DNA of 64,000 bases from Primula veris (GCA_963682055.1 OY821749.1:22823631-22887630); one strand, 5' to 3'; positions 30,583 to 43,359 are shown, counted from the stretch's first letter. Notes: a model not told the origin generated them from the sequence alone. Program-made: numbers and translations.

Positions 30583-31415
30583 CATGGGCGGAACATGCAT
30601 ATGACCAGGGGTTGCTGCGGCAACCCCATAATTTTCAATAATTTTATTTTTTATGTATTGTTTTTTGAATTAATTTGTAAGTATAATATTTCGGCAACCT
30701 CTTAAATTTTATTTTTGGCAAACACTTTTAAAATTATATTTTGTTTTTTTACTTACATACTATTACGTACATTTTTATAGTGATATTATTTTAAAAAGAT
30801 TGAAGATTATAAATAGTAGCAGTAAATAAAAATTCAAATTGGGGGCGTATGGACTTAACTTAGAATAACACATGGCATAACTAACAAAAGAATATTTTAT
30901 TTATTAGTGGTTACTTAGTGTCTCAAACACTAATTTAACACCATTCGGGATGCTTCTATCCTTTTCAATGTACCATATTTTATTATCTGTTATCTAAATT
31001 ATTCAAACTTTTATTCGAGAAAATTAGAAAAACAAATCTCAAATTAAGATTAAATATTTTGCTATATATTTCAACGGTTTTAAACAAAATAAAACCATTC
31101 ATATTTTAATTTAGAGAAAACAATAAAATAATAAATTTAAAAATTATACATTTTGATTAACATGTTGTACATAAATTATGAAATTTATCAAGAATAAATG
31201 ACAAAATTTCATTAAGAAAAAATCAAAATTTTAACAATTTGAGCAAATATTTTGTGAACTTGAGTATTAAATATAAGTTTGATTTTTTATGTTATCTTTA
31301 TTAAATTATGTTTTTAGGTCGTATTTTATCTATTTCTTTCAAAAAAATCAAGTTTATATTTTTTGAATGAGTAATTTTTAGCTGTCAAAACGGTGAGACA
31401 ATTGGGGTGACGGTT

Positions 31416-31477
<62 letters not shown>

Positions 31478-31577
31478 CTATACAAAATAGTGAAATTTTT
31501 TTAAGAGTAAGATGCTGAGATTTTTGAATGTCATTTTTTTTGGTAACTCCAAATTTAAAGTGTTGGTTCCGCCCCTG
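30583..31577. mobile_element. Non-autonomous hAT element
   Basis: The left end CATGGGCGGAACATGCA and the inverse of the right end, CAGGGGCGGAACCAACA, are imperfect terminal inverted repeats. The flanks GGTAGTGG (30575-30582) and GATAGTGG (31578-31585) are an 8-bp target duplication with one mismatch. The 995-bp body is AT-rich, has no transposase and contains a TA microsatellite. The ends share the CAGGGGCG start with the inner hAT element at 6989-10203, so the two may belong to the same broad group. Confidence 0.85.
31421..31473. repeat. (AT)n microsatellite
   Basis: A run of about 26 TA dinucleotides within the non-autonomous hAT element. Confidence 0.95.
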
Positions 31578-31858
31578 GATAGTGGGAAAGGTACGGTGCA
31601 AACAAAAATTGAATTTGATTTTAATTAAGTATTTCAGTACAAATAGTTGTATTATTAAAATAACATGTGTAATTAATTTATTGGATGATGCATAGGTTAC
31701 ATCTGGTACACCCGGGTCATCATAGTGTTTCTCTTACCATTAAGTTATAAAGTTCAATATTACGTGTCACGTGAAGTTTATGGATTGCATGAAGTTAAAC
31801 AATCACGTTCACGTGTGGTTGTTTTATGTTTTTCGCTACAATAAAAAATTTATTTAAA

Positions 31859-31997
31859 ATCATAATTTTTTTTCGGTTATATTGCTAAATTGGTTGTGGC
31901 TAAATTTTAGCAACAGTTTAGCAACAAATAGCAACATAATTTGTTGCTAAAATTTAGTCACAACCACTTTAGCAACATAATCGAAAAAAAATTATGA
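31859..31997. repeat. Inverted repeat with ~54-bp arms (MITE-like hairpin)
   Basis: ATCATAATTTTTTTTCGGTT and onward (31859-31914) is mirrored by 31942-31997, ending ATCGAAAAAAAATTATGAT-like sequence, with AGCAAC/GTTGCT words in both arms and a 27-bp loop. It abuts the CACTA-like end at 32009, so it may be a separate MITE or part of its flank. Confidence 0.85.
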
Positions 31998-32008
31998 TGC
32001 TAAATGAA

Positions 32009-32290
32009 CACTACAAGAAAATTCGTGCAACGATAAAAAAAATCTGTTGCCGAAAAGATAGTGTTCGGCAACAAAATAGCAACTTTATTGTTGAATAGTG
32101 GTCTATTAGTAACAAACGGCCATAAACGTTGCTGAAAATCCATTTTATCTACAAAAAGTGGAAAATATTGTTATTGAATCCAGAAAACTTTGGCAACAAC
32201 ACAAATGACGTTACAGACCGAATGGTTTGCATTGCAAAAAAATGTCGTTGACAATTGATATTTTGTTGGCAATTTCTTTTTCTTTTAATA
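32009..32290 (+). mobile_element. CACTA transposon left end
   Basis: CACTACAAGAAAATTCGTGC is a canonical plant CACTA terminus. Many GTTGC/GCAAC words follow (CTGTTGCCG, GGCAACAAAATAGCAACTTT), typical of CACTA subterminal regions. The right end is not found. 33590-33790 has another dense cluster of GCAAC/GTTGC and may be the opposite subterminal region, but a clean terminal repeat is missing. Confidence 0.6.
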
Positions 32291-32510
32291 AGTAAATCAT
32301 TTTGATTATAAAATTTGAACAATACTAAACTTTTTAACATAATTTTTTTTTTTATGAATGAGTCTTAATAAAATTAAAATTTTATGGATTATACTTATTA
32401 ATGGTGAGAATTTTAATGTATGTTAGAAAGTTAAAATATAAAATTTTGATTTCATTTTTTATAATGACTGTGTACGAACAACCTTTTGAGTGGCATATTG
32501 AAAGGGTGTA

Positions 32511-32569
<59 letters not shown>

Positions 32570-33589
32570 CTTTTCATCCAATGTTTATGGTTTATAAGTG
32601 TTAGAGTTTGAAGGTTATATAGAATAAAAGGATTACTTGATACACTTTCATTTCGAAAATACCCTTAAATTTTAAACTATTTACAAGTATTGCCATTACT
32701 TGAAAAAAATATTTTAATTCAAAAATGAAAATTGGATTTTCACATGTTTTTAAGTCTTAAATAATTTGGAAATTACACTACATGTAAATTGTTAATATAT
32801 ATAAATATCACTAATGTCCAAATAATATAGAGAGAGTAGACAATCCTATATTGTCTTTTTTAGAAAAAATAAACAAGTCTAAATATGACGGGACATCTTT
32901 CGAAATTAATTTAACATTAGTTTTATGACTACATTTTTTAGTCTTCATTATTTATTTAAATACTTTCGAATTAAAACCAGGCTAGAGATCTCAATTGATT
33001 CGTCCAACTACTACTGGTATAACTGGTGTGTTGAAAGATATATATACTACGCGTTCCGTGTATGACGCGTAATGGCATAAATCTCGTAATATATTTTATT
33101 TTGAACATAATATTCAGATTTGTTATCATTTATTATAGTTATGCAGGTTAAAACGAATTGTTAATTAAACCTAAAGTATCTAACACAATTTTGTTCTTGA
33201 TGGCTCAACCTTTTTTAATCGCATGTTAAATAATTAACTTTGGAGTTAATTTGAAACTAAAATTTTGAAACAATTAATTGCAGGTTGCTCTAGGAGGATG
33301 CTAATAAATGAACAACTCGCAACATCATGGATTGACTTTCCCATGGAAGGAGAAAATAGAATATGATATTGAACTTGAGTATTGTGATAGTTGAACTATC
33401 TTGTTTTCAATATTCAAATGACATATTGATGGTTTGAATATGGCACGTATGTTAATTAAAGAGAAAAAGAATTACATAATTAATAAATAAATTATTTAGA
33501 TTTAAATGATACTAAAATTCTGGCAGAAATAAAAAATGGTGAGAACACAAATATAAAGTAATTTTAAAATAGTATTTGAAATTGAAATA
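32291..33589. other. AT-rich stretch with a (TA)n microsatellite
   Basis: 32517-32564 is a TA dinucleotide run. Otherwise no exon or ordered repeat is visible. Confidence 0.45.
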
Positions 33590-33790
33590 ATCCTACAGCA
33601 ACAACAGAAATCTATTTGCGATTTGATTATTATCAACATGATAGATTCTATTTGCAACAATAATGGATCAAATTAGCAACAATATAATCTGTTGCAGTTT
33701 CTATATATTCTGCCACGATTCTTTACGTTGTTGCAAGAAACTTTCAGTAACAGGGTTTTAGTTTGCTATAGCAATCACTTTGTAATTTTT
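33590..33790. repeat. GCAAC/GTTGC-rich cluster
   Basis: CAGCAACAACAGAAATC, TTTGCAACAATAATGG, TTAGCAACAATATAATCTGT TGC and GTTGTTGCAAG occur in 200 bases. Composition matches the subterminal regions near 29634 and 32009. It is a candidate right subterminal region of a CACTA element that lacks a readable terminus. Confidence 0.45.
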
Positions 33791-34141
33791 CTGGGTTCTA
33801 TTTCTTCTAAGTGATTCTAAAACACAAACAATTGGTTAATAATAGTAGTTCACTAAGAAGAAAAGTAAATGTTCACTAAGAAGACAATAACAACAAGATT
33901 AACAAGCAAATGATCTCTATACGAAGAAATTTCCTCATAAATGAGTGCTTTAATGAACAATAAGATCGAAAAATTAAATGATAGAACTTTTAGAGTAGAA
34001 TAATACAAACCAAATAATTAAATGGCATGATATATCAACACTCAATATGATATCATTCAAATAGTACAACATGAATTCATCCTCCATTTAACAATAATAT
34101 GAAAAAAAATAGAAATATCATTAATTTTTATTACAAATAAA

Positions 34142-34534
34142 CTAAACCGCTACACTATAATCGAATCTGCAAATAGGGCAGGTAGCATGACGTTTGTGTA
34201 ACCAGTTTACAGCGCACTCAGTGTGGAAAACATGGCCACACGAGGGTAGTACTCTCAGATCGAGTCCCTCAGTGAAATCCTCTAAACAGATATCGCAACC
34301 TAAGATTCCGTATCCTAATGTTCCCTCATCTGGAGGAAACCTAATAGTAGGAAACGACTCAAGTTGAGCAATACTCAACCTAGAAAGTCTGCTCATCCAC
34401 CATAAATAAATACCAACCCCTAAACAGATAACTATAACTAAAACAAATGCTCCACCGATTATTATAAATGTCGCTTCGTCAGATAGATGATGATCAAGAT
34501 TTTGGCTTTCTGGTGGTGGACTTGTGCTGTTCAT
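34142..34534 (-). CDS. RING-H2 finger protein, ATL-type E3 ubiquitin ligase
   Basis: A complete intronless frame of 130 residues, the usual gene form of plant ATL proteins, which attach ubiquitin to targets as membrane-anchored E3 ligases. Residues 1-20 are polar. About 22-46 (ATFIIIGGAFVLVIVICLGV onward) is one membrane segment. The RING-H2 finger covers 80-122 with ligands C80, C83, C99, H101, H104, C107, C119 and C122, and the conserved W111 three residues after the sixth ligand. The GLD motif of larger ATLs is absent or reduced (SIAQLESFPTIRF). The protein is shorter than many ATLs because it ends eight residues after the finger. All zinc ligands are present. The minus-strand upstream region (34535-34700) is AT-rich with no clear TATA box to choose. 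Neighbour 35048-35251 is on the same strand but unrelated. Confidence 0.92.
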   Translation of the reverse strand: MNSTSPPPESQNLDHHLSDEATFIIIGGAFVLVIVICLGVGIYLWWMSRLSRLSIAQLESFPTIRFPPDEGTLGYGILGCDICLEDFTEGLDLRVLPSCGHVFHTECAVNWLHKRHATCPICRFDYSVAV

Positions 34535-35047
34535 TGTTGCATTGCTAGTATTTTCTGCCTCAGCCCTACTTAATTAGTTAACATTTTCACTGAGAATTAA
34601 TGGTTTGTAAAAAGACGTTTACAGCTTTAAATGCATATATAAAGATTGATAGTAAATGATTGATATGAACTATGAAGTATTGACATTACTCTAGAAAGCC
34701 CAGTGCCATTATATTGAGAAAGAAAGAGTCATCTTTGGTCTTGTTTTCATGTAAAAGAATTTATACAATCAAGTCAGGAAGTATATATATATTTGGAGCT
34801 TCTGCTACGTACTAAATTTGTCATATTATGTATAAGACTAATATACAGCCAATACAAAGTTTTCCTTTTACAAAAACGACCAAACTTTAAAGCAGAGATT
34901 TATTTTTGATATAAGGTGGGATGGACTGTGTTCTTAATTGTAAAATTTACTTCCAAAAATGATTTAGTATTTACACTGATTATAAAATGCACCGTCATCA
35001 ATAAATTGTAGAAGAAGAACTGTTACTTGAAAAAGGAGAAAAAGTAA
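34535..35047. other. Spacer between the RING-H2 gene and the WAT1 exon
   Basis: Presumed 5' region of the RING-H2 gene. No second WAT1 exon is visible here, although it would be expected within a few hundred bases of the first. Confidence 0.5.
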
Positions 35048-35251
35048 TTACCTTTCAACAAATAAAGCGAAGGGCGCGATAACAAGGGTAGCGACTGCAT
35101 GTCTGTACACCGCAAGTATGAAATGGCTCATACCTTGTTTCAACGAATCCATCGTGATGATATTCATACCAGCATATCCAAATTGCAACAAAATTATTGC
35201 TAAGTAATGTTTTATTTTAGTGAAGAGTCCCTGGGCTAATTGGTCACCCAT
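35048..35251 (-). pseudogene. WAT1-related (EamA/MtN21-type) transporter, orphan first exon
   Basis: The frame begins with an ATG and reads MGDQLAQGLFTKIKHYLAII and LLQFGYAGMNIITMDSLKQG, then SHFILAVYRHAVATLVIAPF, ending FVER at a GTAATT donor (35047 downward). This is the classic first exon of plant WAT1-related transporters, which are ten-helix EamA-type proteins of vacuole or plasma membrane. It carries helix 1 and the start of helix 2, including the QFGYAGMNI and VYRHAxAT motifs. One visible change is MDS where TKVS/TKAS is common. The remaining six or so exons, expected at lower coordinates, are not found down to the RING-H2 gene or beyond. It is probably an isolated fragment, though a very long intron cannot be excluded. 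Confidence 0.75.
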
Positions 35252-38200
35252 TTTTCTCTTTATATTTTATCTTTCAAACTTAATACATATGCTAAAATGA
35301 GGAACGACCTTGGGTTATATATACACCAATAAAGCAGAAAAGAGAGATAATTTTGCACACAAGATAAAGAAATGGTTACCTAGCTAATTAATATTGCACC
35401 TAACACTGAAATGCTCTTCCTTGATTAGGACATCTACAACAGTAAAAAAAACTACACATTTTTTCCCTTTAGTTTTCTTCTCGTAAATTACAAAATAGCA
35501 TCAGAAACTGCTACAATCTTCTTTTTTTACGTTTTGTAATTTTTTATTTTACTTGTAATTAAGCAAGTTGTTCTAGTAGCATTGCATTTATATCTGTAAT
35601 ACTTATTATCTGATCACACATTATGTTGTAGTAATCGTCAATCATCTACAATAAAATCAGATTGCAACTAAGAGCTTCTGGTGGTAACGTTTTTGCTTCA
35701 TTTGATATTTTTCCTCAGATATATAAAACTCTTGTGACCGAATAGCAAATAACCACGTTTGTTAACTTGGTGATGAAAAACCCTATATTATAGTTATAGG
35801 CTGGAAGAGAATCATCCTTTTTAAGTCAATTTAGCTCAAAAACTCAACTAAACAAGTTCAAGATATAGTAGTCAATAATTATTCATAGCTACGATTATAT
35901 CAAAAGTACACGGAAAAACAAGCTTTGTCACGGTAGGTTTTTGTGTCACAGTTTTCTATTTTACTGATGAGAAGCGGAAATTTTGGTTAACGATGGTACA
36001 AACCACCAAGTCATTTATAGAGTTATTAACGTGAACACCTCTTGTAACGAGTGGGTGGAATTTGTGGGGTTTAACTTATCATTAACATATTAATATGTGT
36101 CAAAGTTTCCAGTTTTTTTGCTAATTGCCCTTCTAATTATAATCATCCTTGAAAATCTAAAGATTTCTGTTCCATTTTTAGAAGTTGGTAGATGTTATTT
36201 TCCACACAGTTTAAATCTTTCAAACCTATCTTGTTTAATGTTTATTAGTTCCTATAGGGAAGCGGAAATTGGAAACGTGAAAGAAGAAAACGAGAAGCGG
36301 ATAACATGAAATTCAATTTTTTTTTCTAGGGAAAACGAGTTTCCTGGTTAAACTACGTTCTATTTAATATTTAGCTAAATATTCTAGGAAAGTAATCTTT
36401 ATAAATCGAGACTAAAATAAAGCTGTATATCTGGCTTTATCAAATCTAGCTAAAAACCAAAATTTTCTGGTTCTGAGATCACTTAACAAATAAGAAATGG
36501 TAATAAGGCAAAACAATTGGATTTAGACTAAATTTCTTAGTGGTGAAATAAGTGCATTTTCTTCTTGTCATATAATTTATTAAATTCATGTTCTTTCCAC
36601 GGTCTCATCTTGTCATATAACTGAAACCAGTTTCGTGTTCTTTCAACAGAATGTATTTTCTAAAACTATATAAGAATAGATTCTAAAATGTCATAACAAG
36701 TACCAGAGAATATTAATTTTTGTTGTCGAGAGTGATTATTTGGTAGCAGTGCATAGGTTGGTAACTAAATATAATTCGTATAAAATTATGAAAGTCATTT
36801 TCATACCATTTTTATCATTTTGATAATTAATATATCTAATTAAAAACACAAACTTATATACGTACTTTTGAATTGTTTACGTTGGTAGTATCAACAAGAC
36901 CCAAATTAAAATGATACAATCAATTATTCTTTTTAATTAAAGCAACATGTATATTAATCAAAGTGGGATCTAACCCGGTTTTACAAAAAAAACCTAATAG
37001 AAACTAATGCAACGATATTAATCACAACCGACTAACTGCTAAGTTAATAAAACTATCAGCTAAACAATGATTATATCCAACACATTCTAACATGCTTTAA
37101 GAAAAGCATGCAAAACTAAACTAGATTTTTTTTATGTATGTTCGTCGATAGAATTGCAGTAGTTCTTATAAATGAGTGGTATATATACTCATCCTCCTTC
37201 ATTACATACAACATACTATGATAATCAATCAACTGACATCTTCAAAGAGGCGATGCCACTTGTAAATGAGGCTTACAAGCAAGTGTACTACTCAGCCGTG
37301 TAAATGATATAACCAATTATTTGCTTGGTGACGTGGCCAAAATCATGCATCACATTAAATATGGAAAAAGTTTTATTGATCTGAAAGAATTATTTAATTA
37401 GGTGGATTCACTACTACAAGAATATGCATACATATGGTTCGATTTTACATGAATCAATTCAAATCATAAAAAATACCGGATGAAAACGACAAAATTGATC
37501 AATTCAAACAGAAACCAAAAGTAAAAGAAACTCACAAAAAAGGTATTGCTTGCCTGATAGCTAGGTTTTCATTGGGGAATTAAATGAAAACACAACATCA
37601 TATTACACGTTTGAATATGCATTTATATATAGTTGCGTCTTTTAATATTTTACGAAAAACTGTGTGCACACAGTACAAGTATGAAGGTTAACAGATTCAT
37701 AAATAATGTGAGAGACAAATGAATTGTAATTTAAATTAACAGATATAGTATGTCATCTCTGGTATATTTCTTACATTTTCATTTGTTAACAAATGTGAAA
37801 GAATGGATATTCAAGGAAAGACTATTAAATGGTGTATGTTAACTAGTTGTATATATTGGTTCAGAGTAATTAATTAAATGAACACGTTAAGGTTGGTATT
37901 TGTCGTGGTCCATGCATGGTCTGCTATTATATCTTTCTCAACGAGGCTAAGAGTAAGCACATCACGCATGTTATTAATTCATACATATATATATTTAGCA
38001 AAAAAAAAAACTCATTTTCTTAAAAATGTAGCTATCTTCTTGTTGTGCTAGCTTAAAATAACTAGCAAGAATAACTCACTAGTACTAGATTTGGCAAGGG
38101 GCTTAATTAGCTAGCATGCTGTGACACTACTCTTTTGTACTACTACTAAAATAATCTAGTCTAGTTAGGATATACATATAGCTAGCCAGTGTAATTACCC

Positions 38201-39960
38201 TTTAGAATGGTTGAAAAAAAACTAATGAGACGGTTTAATATGGATTTAATACAGTAAGGGAAGAACTAGAATGATAATGTTGGGAATGCTATAGAAAAAA
38301 AATCCTACTATAATTTGAAAAAAAATAACGTTTAAAATAATTGAAAATTGAGTTTAAAAATCTATTATGAAGTTTAAAAAAAAGGAATTAGTCTAATATT
38401 ACAGAGTGTATATTTAACAGTATTTGGTAACAATAGTTATTGAGACATCTTGTATTCTTTTGCCATTTACTTTCTTCCGTGTCATCTTGTTTTTATTTGT
38501 ATTAATATAAACATATGATACATGACTATTGAGAATGGGCTAGCTGTTTTCCTCAATTATGGATACCTGCATGCAGTTTAATTTTTCTTACATATCTTGG
38601 CTACAAAGTTGGTAGTTAATGACAACTCTAATCATCTTGTTTGACACAATAAACAATATTTAACGTGTCCAAACAAGTCACTTGCTTCAGAAGGTGTCTT
38701 TTACAAAAGTGATAAATAATAATTAGCCTGCAGTCGTTATATTCTTCTTAGAAACCACTCAAGAACCATTCTTTTTTAGACTGAATTTTCACTTAATGAG
38801 AACGTGCATGGACTGTACTACTTGGGTGTGGTCGATCAATAATAATCAAAGTCTTACTATTAATATTCAGAAAATGATCGATCAATATATTATTAATATT
38901 CAGAATATGAACCACGCACCCTATTATTCACATGAATATATGGTGATAAGATTGCTTGGAGTTGTGGGGCATCTGTTAATTCATGGTGAGTGAATTTCTA
39001 AAATGATGATATAGCACTCAATCAATAATAATCAGACTTCTAAAAAGATGATATAACACTCAACTATTTTAACCTGAGGGGAAATTAAAGTATAGACCAA
39101 AGTTACATTTCTCCCAATTATAATATTTTGAATGTGAGATCCCTTGATTCTATTAAATAAGATTTAAAATAAAAAAAATGTGAGTTTTTCTTTATTTCCT
39201 AAAAGCGGCTCTTGGTTGCAAATTTGTCTCTTGAGAAACATGTGAATGCATGATGGCCGGTTTCATGTTACCAATGTAAATATAGTTATATAGACAGATT
39301 AGTGTATTGAAAGATGCTGTAATTATTAACTAAACTTAAACTGCAAATTAAGCACATTTAATATATTTCGTACCCAAGTTTTTAGAGCAAACATTTGACC
39401 CTACAGTTTTACTACTACCGATCAAACTGAAAAATGACTAGAGTTATAGCTATGAGTTCAAATTTTACCATGTTCCAATCGTCAAGATTTTGTTAAATTT
39501 TTTATTTTTTTTTATACGTATTCGTAATTTTTTTCGTCGTTTTTTTGTAAATCAACATATTATTTTATTTCTAAAGTGTTTGTTAAAAAAAAAGAAGATA
39601 AAATTTGACCTTTAATATATATTTTTTTTGAGTATTTATTAATATTACTAACTTATAAATTGTCAAACAAACATTTATAAATAAAAAAATATATAAATGT
39701 CAAATTTTACCGATATTTTGAACAACCCTTTAAAAATAAAAGAGTAAGTTGATTTTAAAAAAATATCAAAAAAAATTACTAATACATATAAAAAAACCAA
39801 AAAACTGACAACCTGATGAAGTTTCTATAGCTACATATAAGATCATACTTTTTTAATAAATGAAGTACCATAGAAAGAGATACATTTATTGATTTTCAAC
39901 AGTATAGTATAAATGTAATTCAAGATTATATTAAGAGATCCAAATCCGTAGAAGTGAAGA
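35252..39960. other. Long AT-rich non-coding stretch
   Basis: No exon, RNA gene or complete transposon was recognised in 4.7 kb. CACTACTACAAGAATATG at 37411 has a CACTA-like look but lacks subterminal repeats. 38800-39000 has AATATTCAGAA(T/A)ATGA words and repeated CAATAATAATCA. The short frames at 36097 and 38796 have no family features. Confidence 0.4.
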
Positions 39961-40620
39961 CTTAAGAGAAGTTGTAAAGAGCTTTTTCAAATGGTTCTTA
40001 CGTGTGTAGGTGCTCTTCAGTGGCAGAAAAGATGCCCAAAGCAATGAAAGCATATGTATTTTTGAAAACGATATTTCCAAAAATAGGTCCTGGTAAGGTA
40101 ATAATTATGGAGGAATGGTCCATTTTTTCCAAACTAACTAGCAAATATTTAAAGTACTCCATCCCCCGAACAGGTCCAGCCAGTCAACCACGTGACCATC
40201 TATATATCTTTCTTTTCCATTTCTTTCTAATTTAATTACAATTGTAAATATTTCATATCATATGCTTACAGCTAAAAGACAATAACACCAAAGTTTTATT
40301 TTTGTAGGATAATATATAATACCAAAGTGTTTATTAGACCAACTATGTTTACAGTATAATTAGGATCAGGCAAAGTTGTTAACCATAATTGGTAGGACTA
40401 AATGCAGTTCATGTTTGTTTTTTTTAAGTTACGACTAATAAAGTCTTTTAACACTAAGTTGTGTGGAGAAGGAAATTATAGTTGTACTCACGGTCTTTCC
40501 CTCTTCCCCACCGAGACTGGATCCACGGAGATCGGGTCTTGGAAGTCGAGGAAGGGGTGTGTCTCAGTGGAGATGTCGAGTTTGGCTAAAAGTCCATTTA
40601 GCTAGGGGTAGGGTTTGGGG
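39961..40620. other. Two coding-like islands of unknown origin
   Basis: 39999-40100 is bounded by TGTGTAG and AAG|GTAATA, and reads CSSVAEKMPKAMKAYVFLKT on the plus strand, or PGPIFGNIVFKNTYAFIALG on the minus strand. 40488-40590 is a GC-rich island. Its minus strand reads AKLDISTETHPFLDFQDPIS followed by VDPVSVGKRER and its plus strand FPTETGSTEIGSWKSRKG. Both stand out from the AT-rich background and may be relic exons. I cannot name a family or decide the strand. Confidence 0.3.
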
Positions 40621-42615
40621 GTCAGATGGAGAGAAATATGATATAGAGATGTTTAGAGAGATGAAGAGAAATGACAACTTAATTAATACAAATAGTACAT
40701 TACAAAAATATATTATCTGATTTTGAGTGATTGCTTTTTAGGTGACATTTTTAAGCCCCTTCTTCGTACGTATTCTCTTTAATTTTAAACTTTTTGGTCT
40801 GTGTACTACAACTAGGTTTGGGTACACAATACACATGAGGAGGTGACATATTGGTCTTGACCGCGTCACATGATAGAAATATTGCTATATGTCTTTTTTT
40901 TTAACCAAACAAACAAATTTCATTAATAAAAATATTGCTATATGTCACCATCGATCCCTTTCTTCTTTTAATACTCCTCTAACCAACAAAATATATTTAT
41001 TTATTTATTTATTGGGTACAAACGGCTCTATATTATTCATCAGAAAAAGAAAAAAAAATGTGTTTTTTGATCACATCTGATCTGTTTTGTGTGAGCAATA
41101 AAGTTAGGGGATATAAGGAGAAGGAAGAGTTTTTTGAACTCATTTCTTGGCTATTAGGCTTTATGATAATAGCTTATGTTAGCTTTTTCCTAAGAAAGCA
41201 GAATTAGGGCCCTATTATTCCTAGCTTTTTTTTTTTGCTATGATTGATATCACAGTTTGCTGTTATTCTTAAGGACCACTATGAGAGTCTATCCCATAAA
41301 AAACTTTGTTGTTTGGAAATAATAATAGAGCCGTTATTACAAAAAAAAAAAAAAAAATGTGTTCTACTTCTATGGGACAAAGACCCCCATGGTGGTCATC
41401 AGAATGTTTACAACAAATATATTTGAATTAAATAGATAAACAATAAATGGATAGATGGGTCGAACTATGTTGGTTTTAAGAGTCAACAGATTAATAGACT
41501 TTCATTGATGAAATTAAATTACAATGATGCTATTTACCCTGACGACTAAGCCACACTTCTTACCCAATTTTTCATCAAACTTATATACAACATATTGAAA
41601 AACTAAAATCTTAATGGCTCACCTCACGCTACAATATCATAGGTGTACGTACATCCAGTACAAACATATCATAGCAACTGAGAGGGGCAAAGAAAGAAAG
41701 GATGAAAGTGGACAAAAAAATTAGGAAAATAAAAGGAAAATCAATACATCACATAAAAAGGGTGCATTGACATGTGAAAGAGTCAAACCAATTAATATGA
41801 AGGGATACACACTATTATAACTTTCACCTAATTGGTTTTCTTATAAAATTTACTCATTTTCTTGTAAAGTCGCAGTAAGTCTGATTGAACTAGTCTGACT
41901 CATTAGGATTATTGATTAAATTATCGTACCCTCAAAATTGAACATACTTAAACTAGTTTTTGTCTGTATGATTTCCCCAACTTCAAGTGTCTGCCCATCA
42001 GACCATTTATTCACATTAATTATGATTTTAAATAATAAATTCCAACGTTCCCAAGCTGAACTAAAAACTTTCTATAACTGAAAAGATATACTATATCTTC
42101 AAAATTACGTTATTCACATTAAGTATGGAGAAATTAGCTCCACTAACGGTCAAATATTGCATTCGTAATAGTTATATACCTTCAAAAAAATTAAAAAGTG
42201 GAGACTAGAGATTTGATATTTTAGACTAGATTCAAGAAAATAAAAATTACATACAGATAACTATAAAAGGTTTTCTCCTACTTGTCGTTACAGAATGAGT
42301 ACATTTCGAGAGAAAATAATGGTCAGTCTAATTACTATTTAAAATATATAAAATGTACACTTAAAGCTTGGATATAATGTATACACGAATTTTTTATCAG
42401 CATTTCAGATGATGAATGTATTTTTAATTTTTTTGGAACAACATGATATAGGTTTTTACAAGCATACAAAATCTTCTACTATTATTTTAATGTTTGTATC
42501 TAGTAACCTAGACTGACCGAATCAAATGTGGCATAAAAAAAGTGTCATAATTATAAAATTTACGCAGTTTGATTGACAGCCGATGGGGTGTTTGATGTAA
42601 AATTCAAGAGTAGTA
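40621..42615. other. AT-rich stretch, nothing recognised
   Basis: Contains homopolymer A runs (41339-41357) and duplicated AAATATTGCTATATGTC near 40878 and 40930. No gene or transposon boundary was found. Confidence 0.45.
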
Positions 42616-42838
42616 CTCTTTATTTGTTAGAAAATTATACTCTCGTAACTTTGAACGACTTTGAATATATAACTAAATTTCGAAAATGATTAAAAAAAAA
42701 GTATATCATATAGCTTAACATTTAAATTATGTAGAAAATTTAATAAAAAAAATTGTTTCGGCAATTTAGTTACATATTTAAAGCCGATCAAAGTTAAATG
42801 TAATTTCGTATAAAAGTTATAAAATGAAACGGAGGGAG
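42616..42838. mobile_element. Stowaway-like MITE, left end degraded
   Basis: The right end AACGGAGGGAG is followed by TA at 42839-42840, the standard Stowaway terminus and target. The interior is AT-rich with mirrored words (CTTTGAACGACTTTGAATAT / AAGCCGATCAAAGTTAAATG). The proposed left end, CTCTTTATTTG after TA at 42614-42615, retains only part of the expected CTCCCTCCGT. Confidence 0.6.
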
Positions 42839-43323
42839 TAGTTCATAAAAACCTGAATTAGACTTCGAAAAGAAGATTTCCACCATTTTCAAAACAATCA
42901 AACAAATTCTAGCATAGAGTTTACAGGCTTTTGAAGGTAACCATGTACTACAATTTTTTCATCCGAAACATTACTCCAAGAATTCAGAAATTCCAGTTAT
43001 GTTGCTGCATTAAGTATTTACTGTATTTGATTTCCAAAGAAGAAATAACTATGGACTGATTTTATTTTTAAATTTTTTTTAACTATGGACTATATTTTAA
43101 GTATGGCCTTTCGCAGTTATTGAGAACTCTAGTTACCATGGGGATTATCTAACACGTTAGTTTTCTGAACTTGAAGTTGGGATTATCTAACACGTTTCGT
43201 ATGTATCATTCCAACATGCATTTTCATTATACGATGTGGTCCCAAAATAACCATTACCCTGCATGATACTTAAAAGGCAACACTTTTCAGATATGACACA
43301 CTTTCACCCCGTCAAATTAATAA

Positions 43324-43359
<36 letters not shown>

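Noticed and set aside
37411..37430. CACTA end (CACTACTACAAGAATATG)
   Set aside because: No subterminal repeats follow and no opposite end is seen. The short match may be chance.
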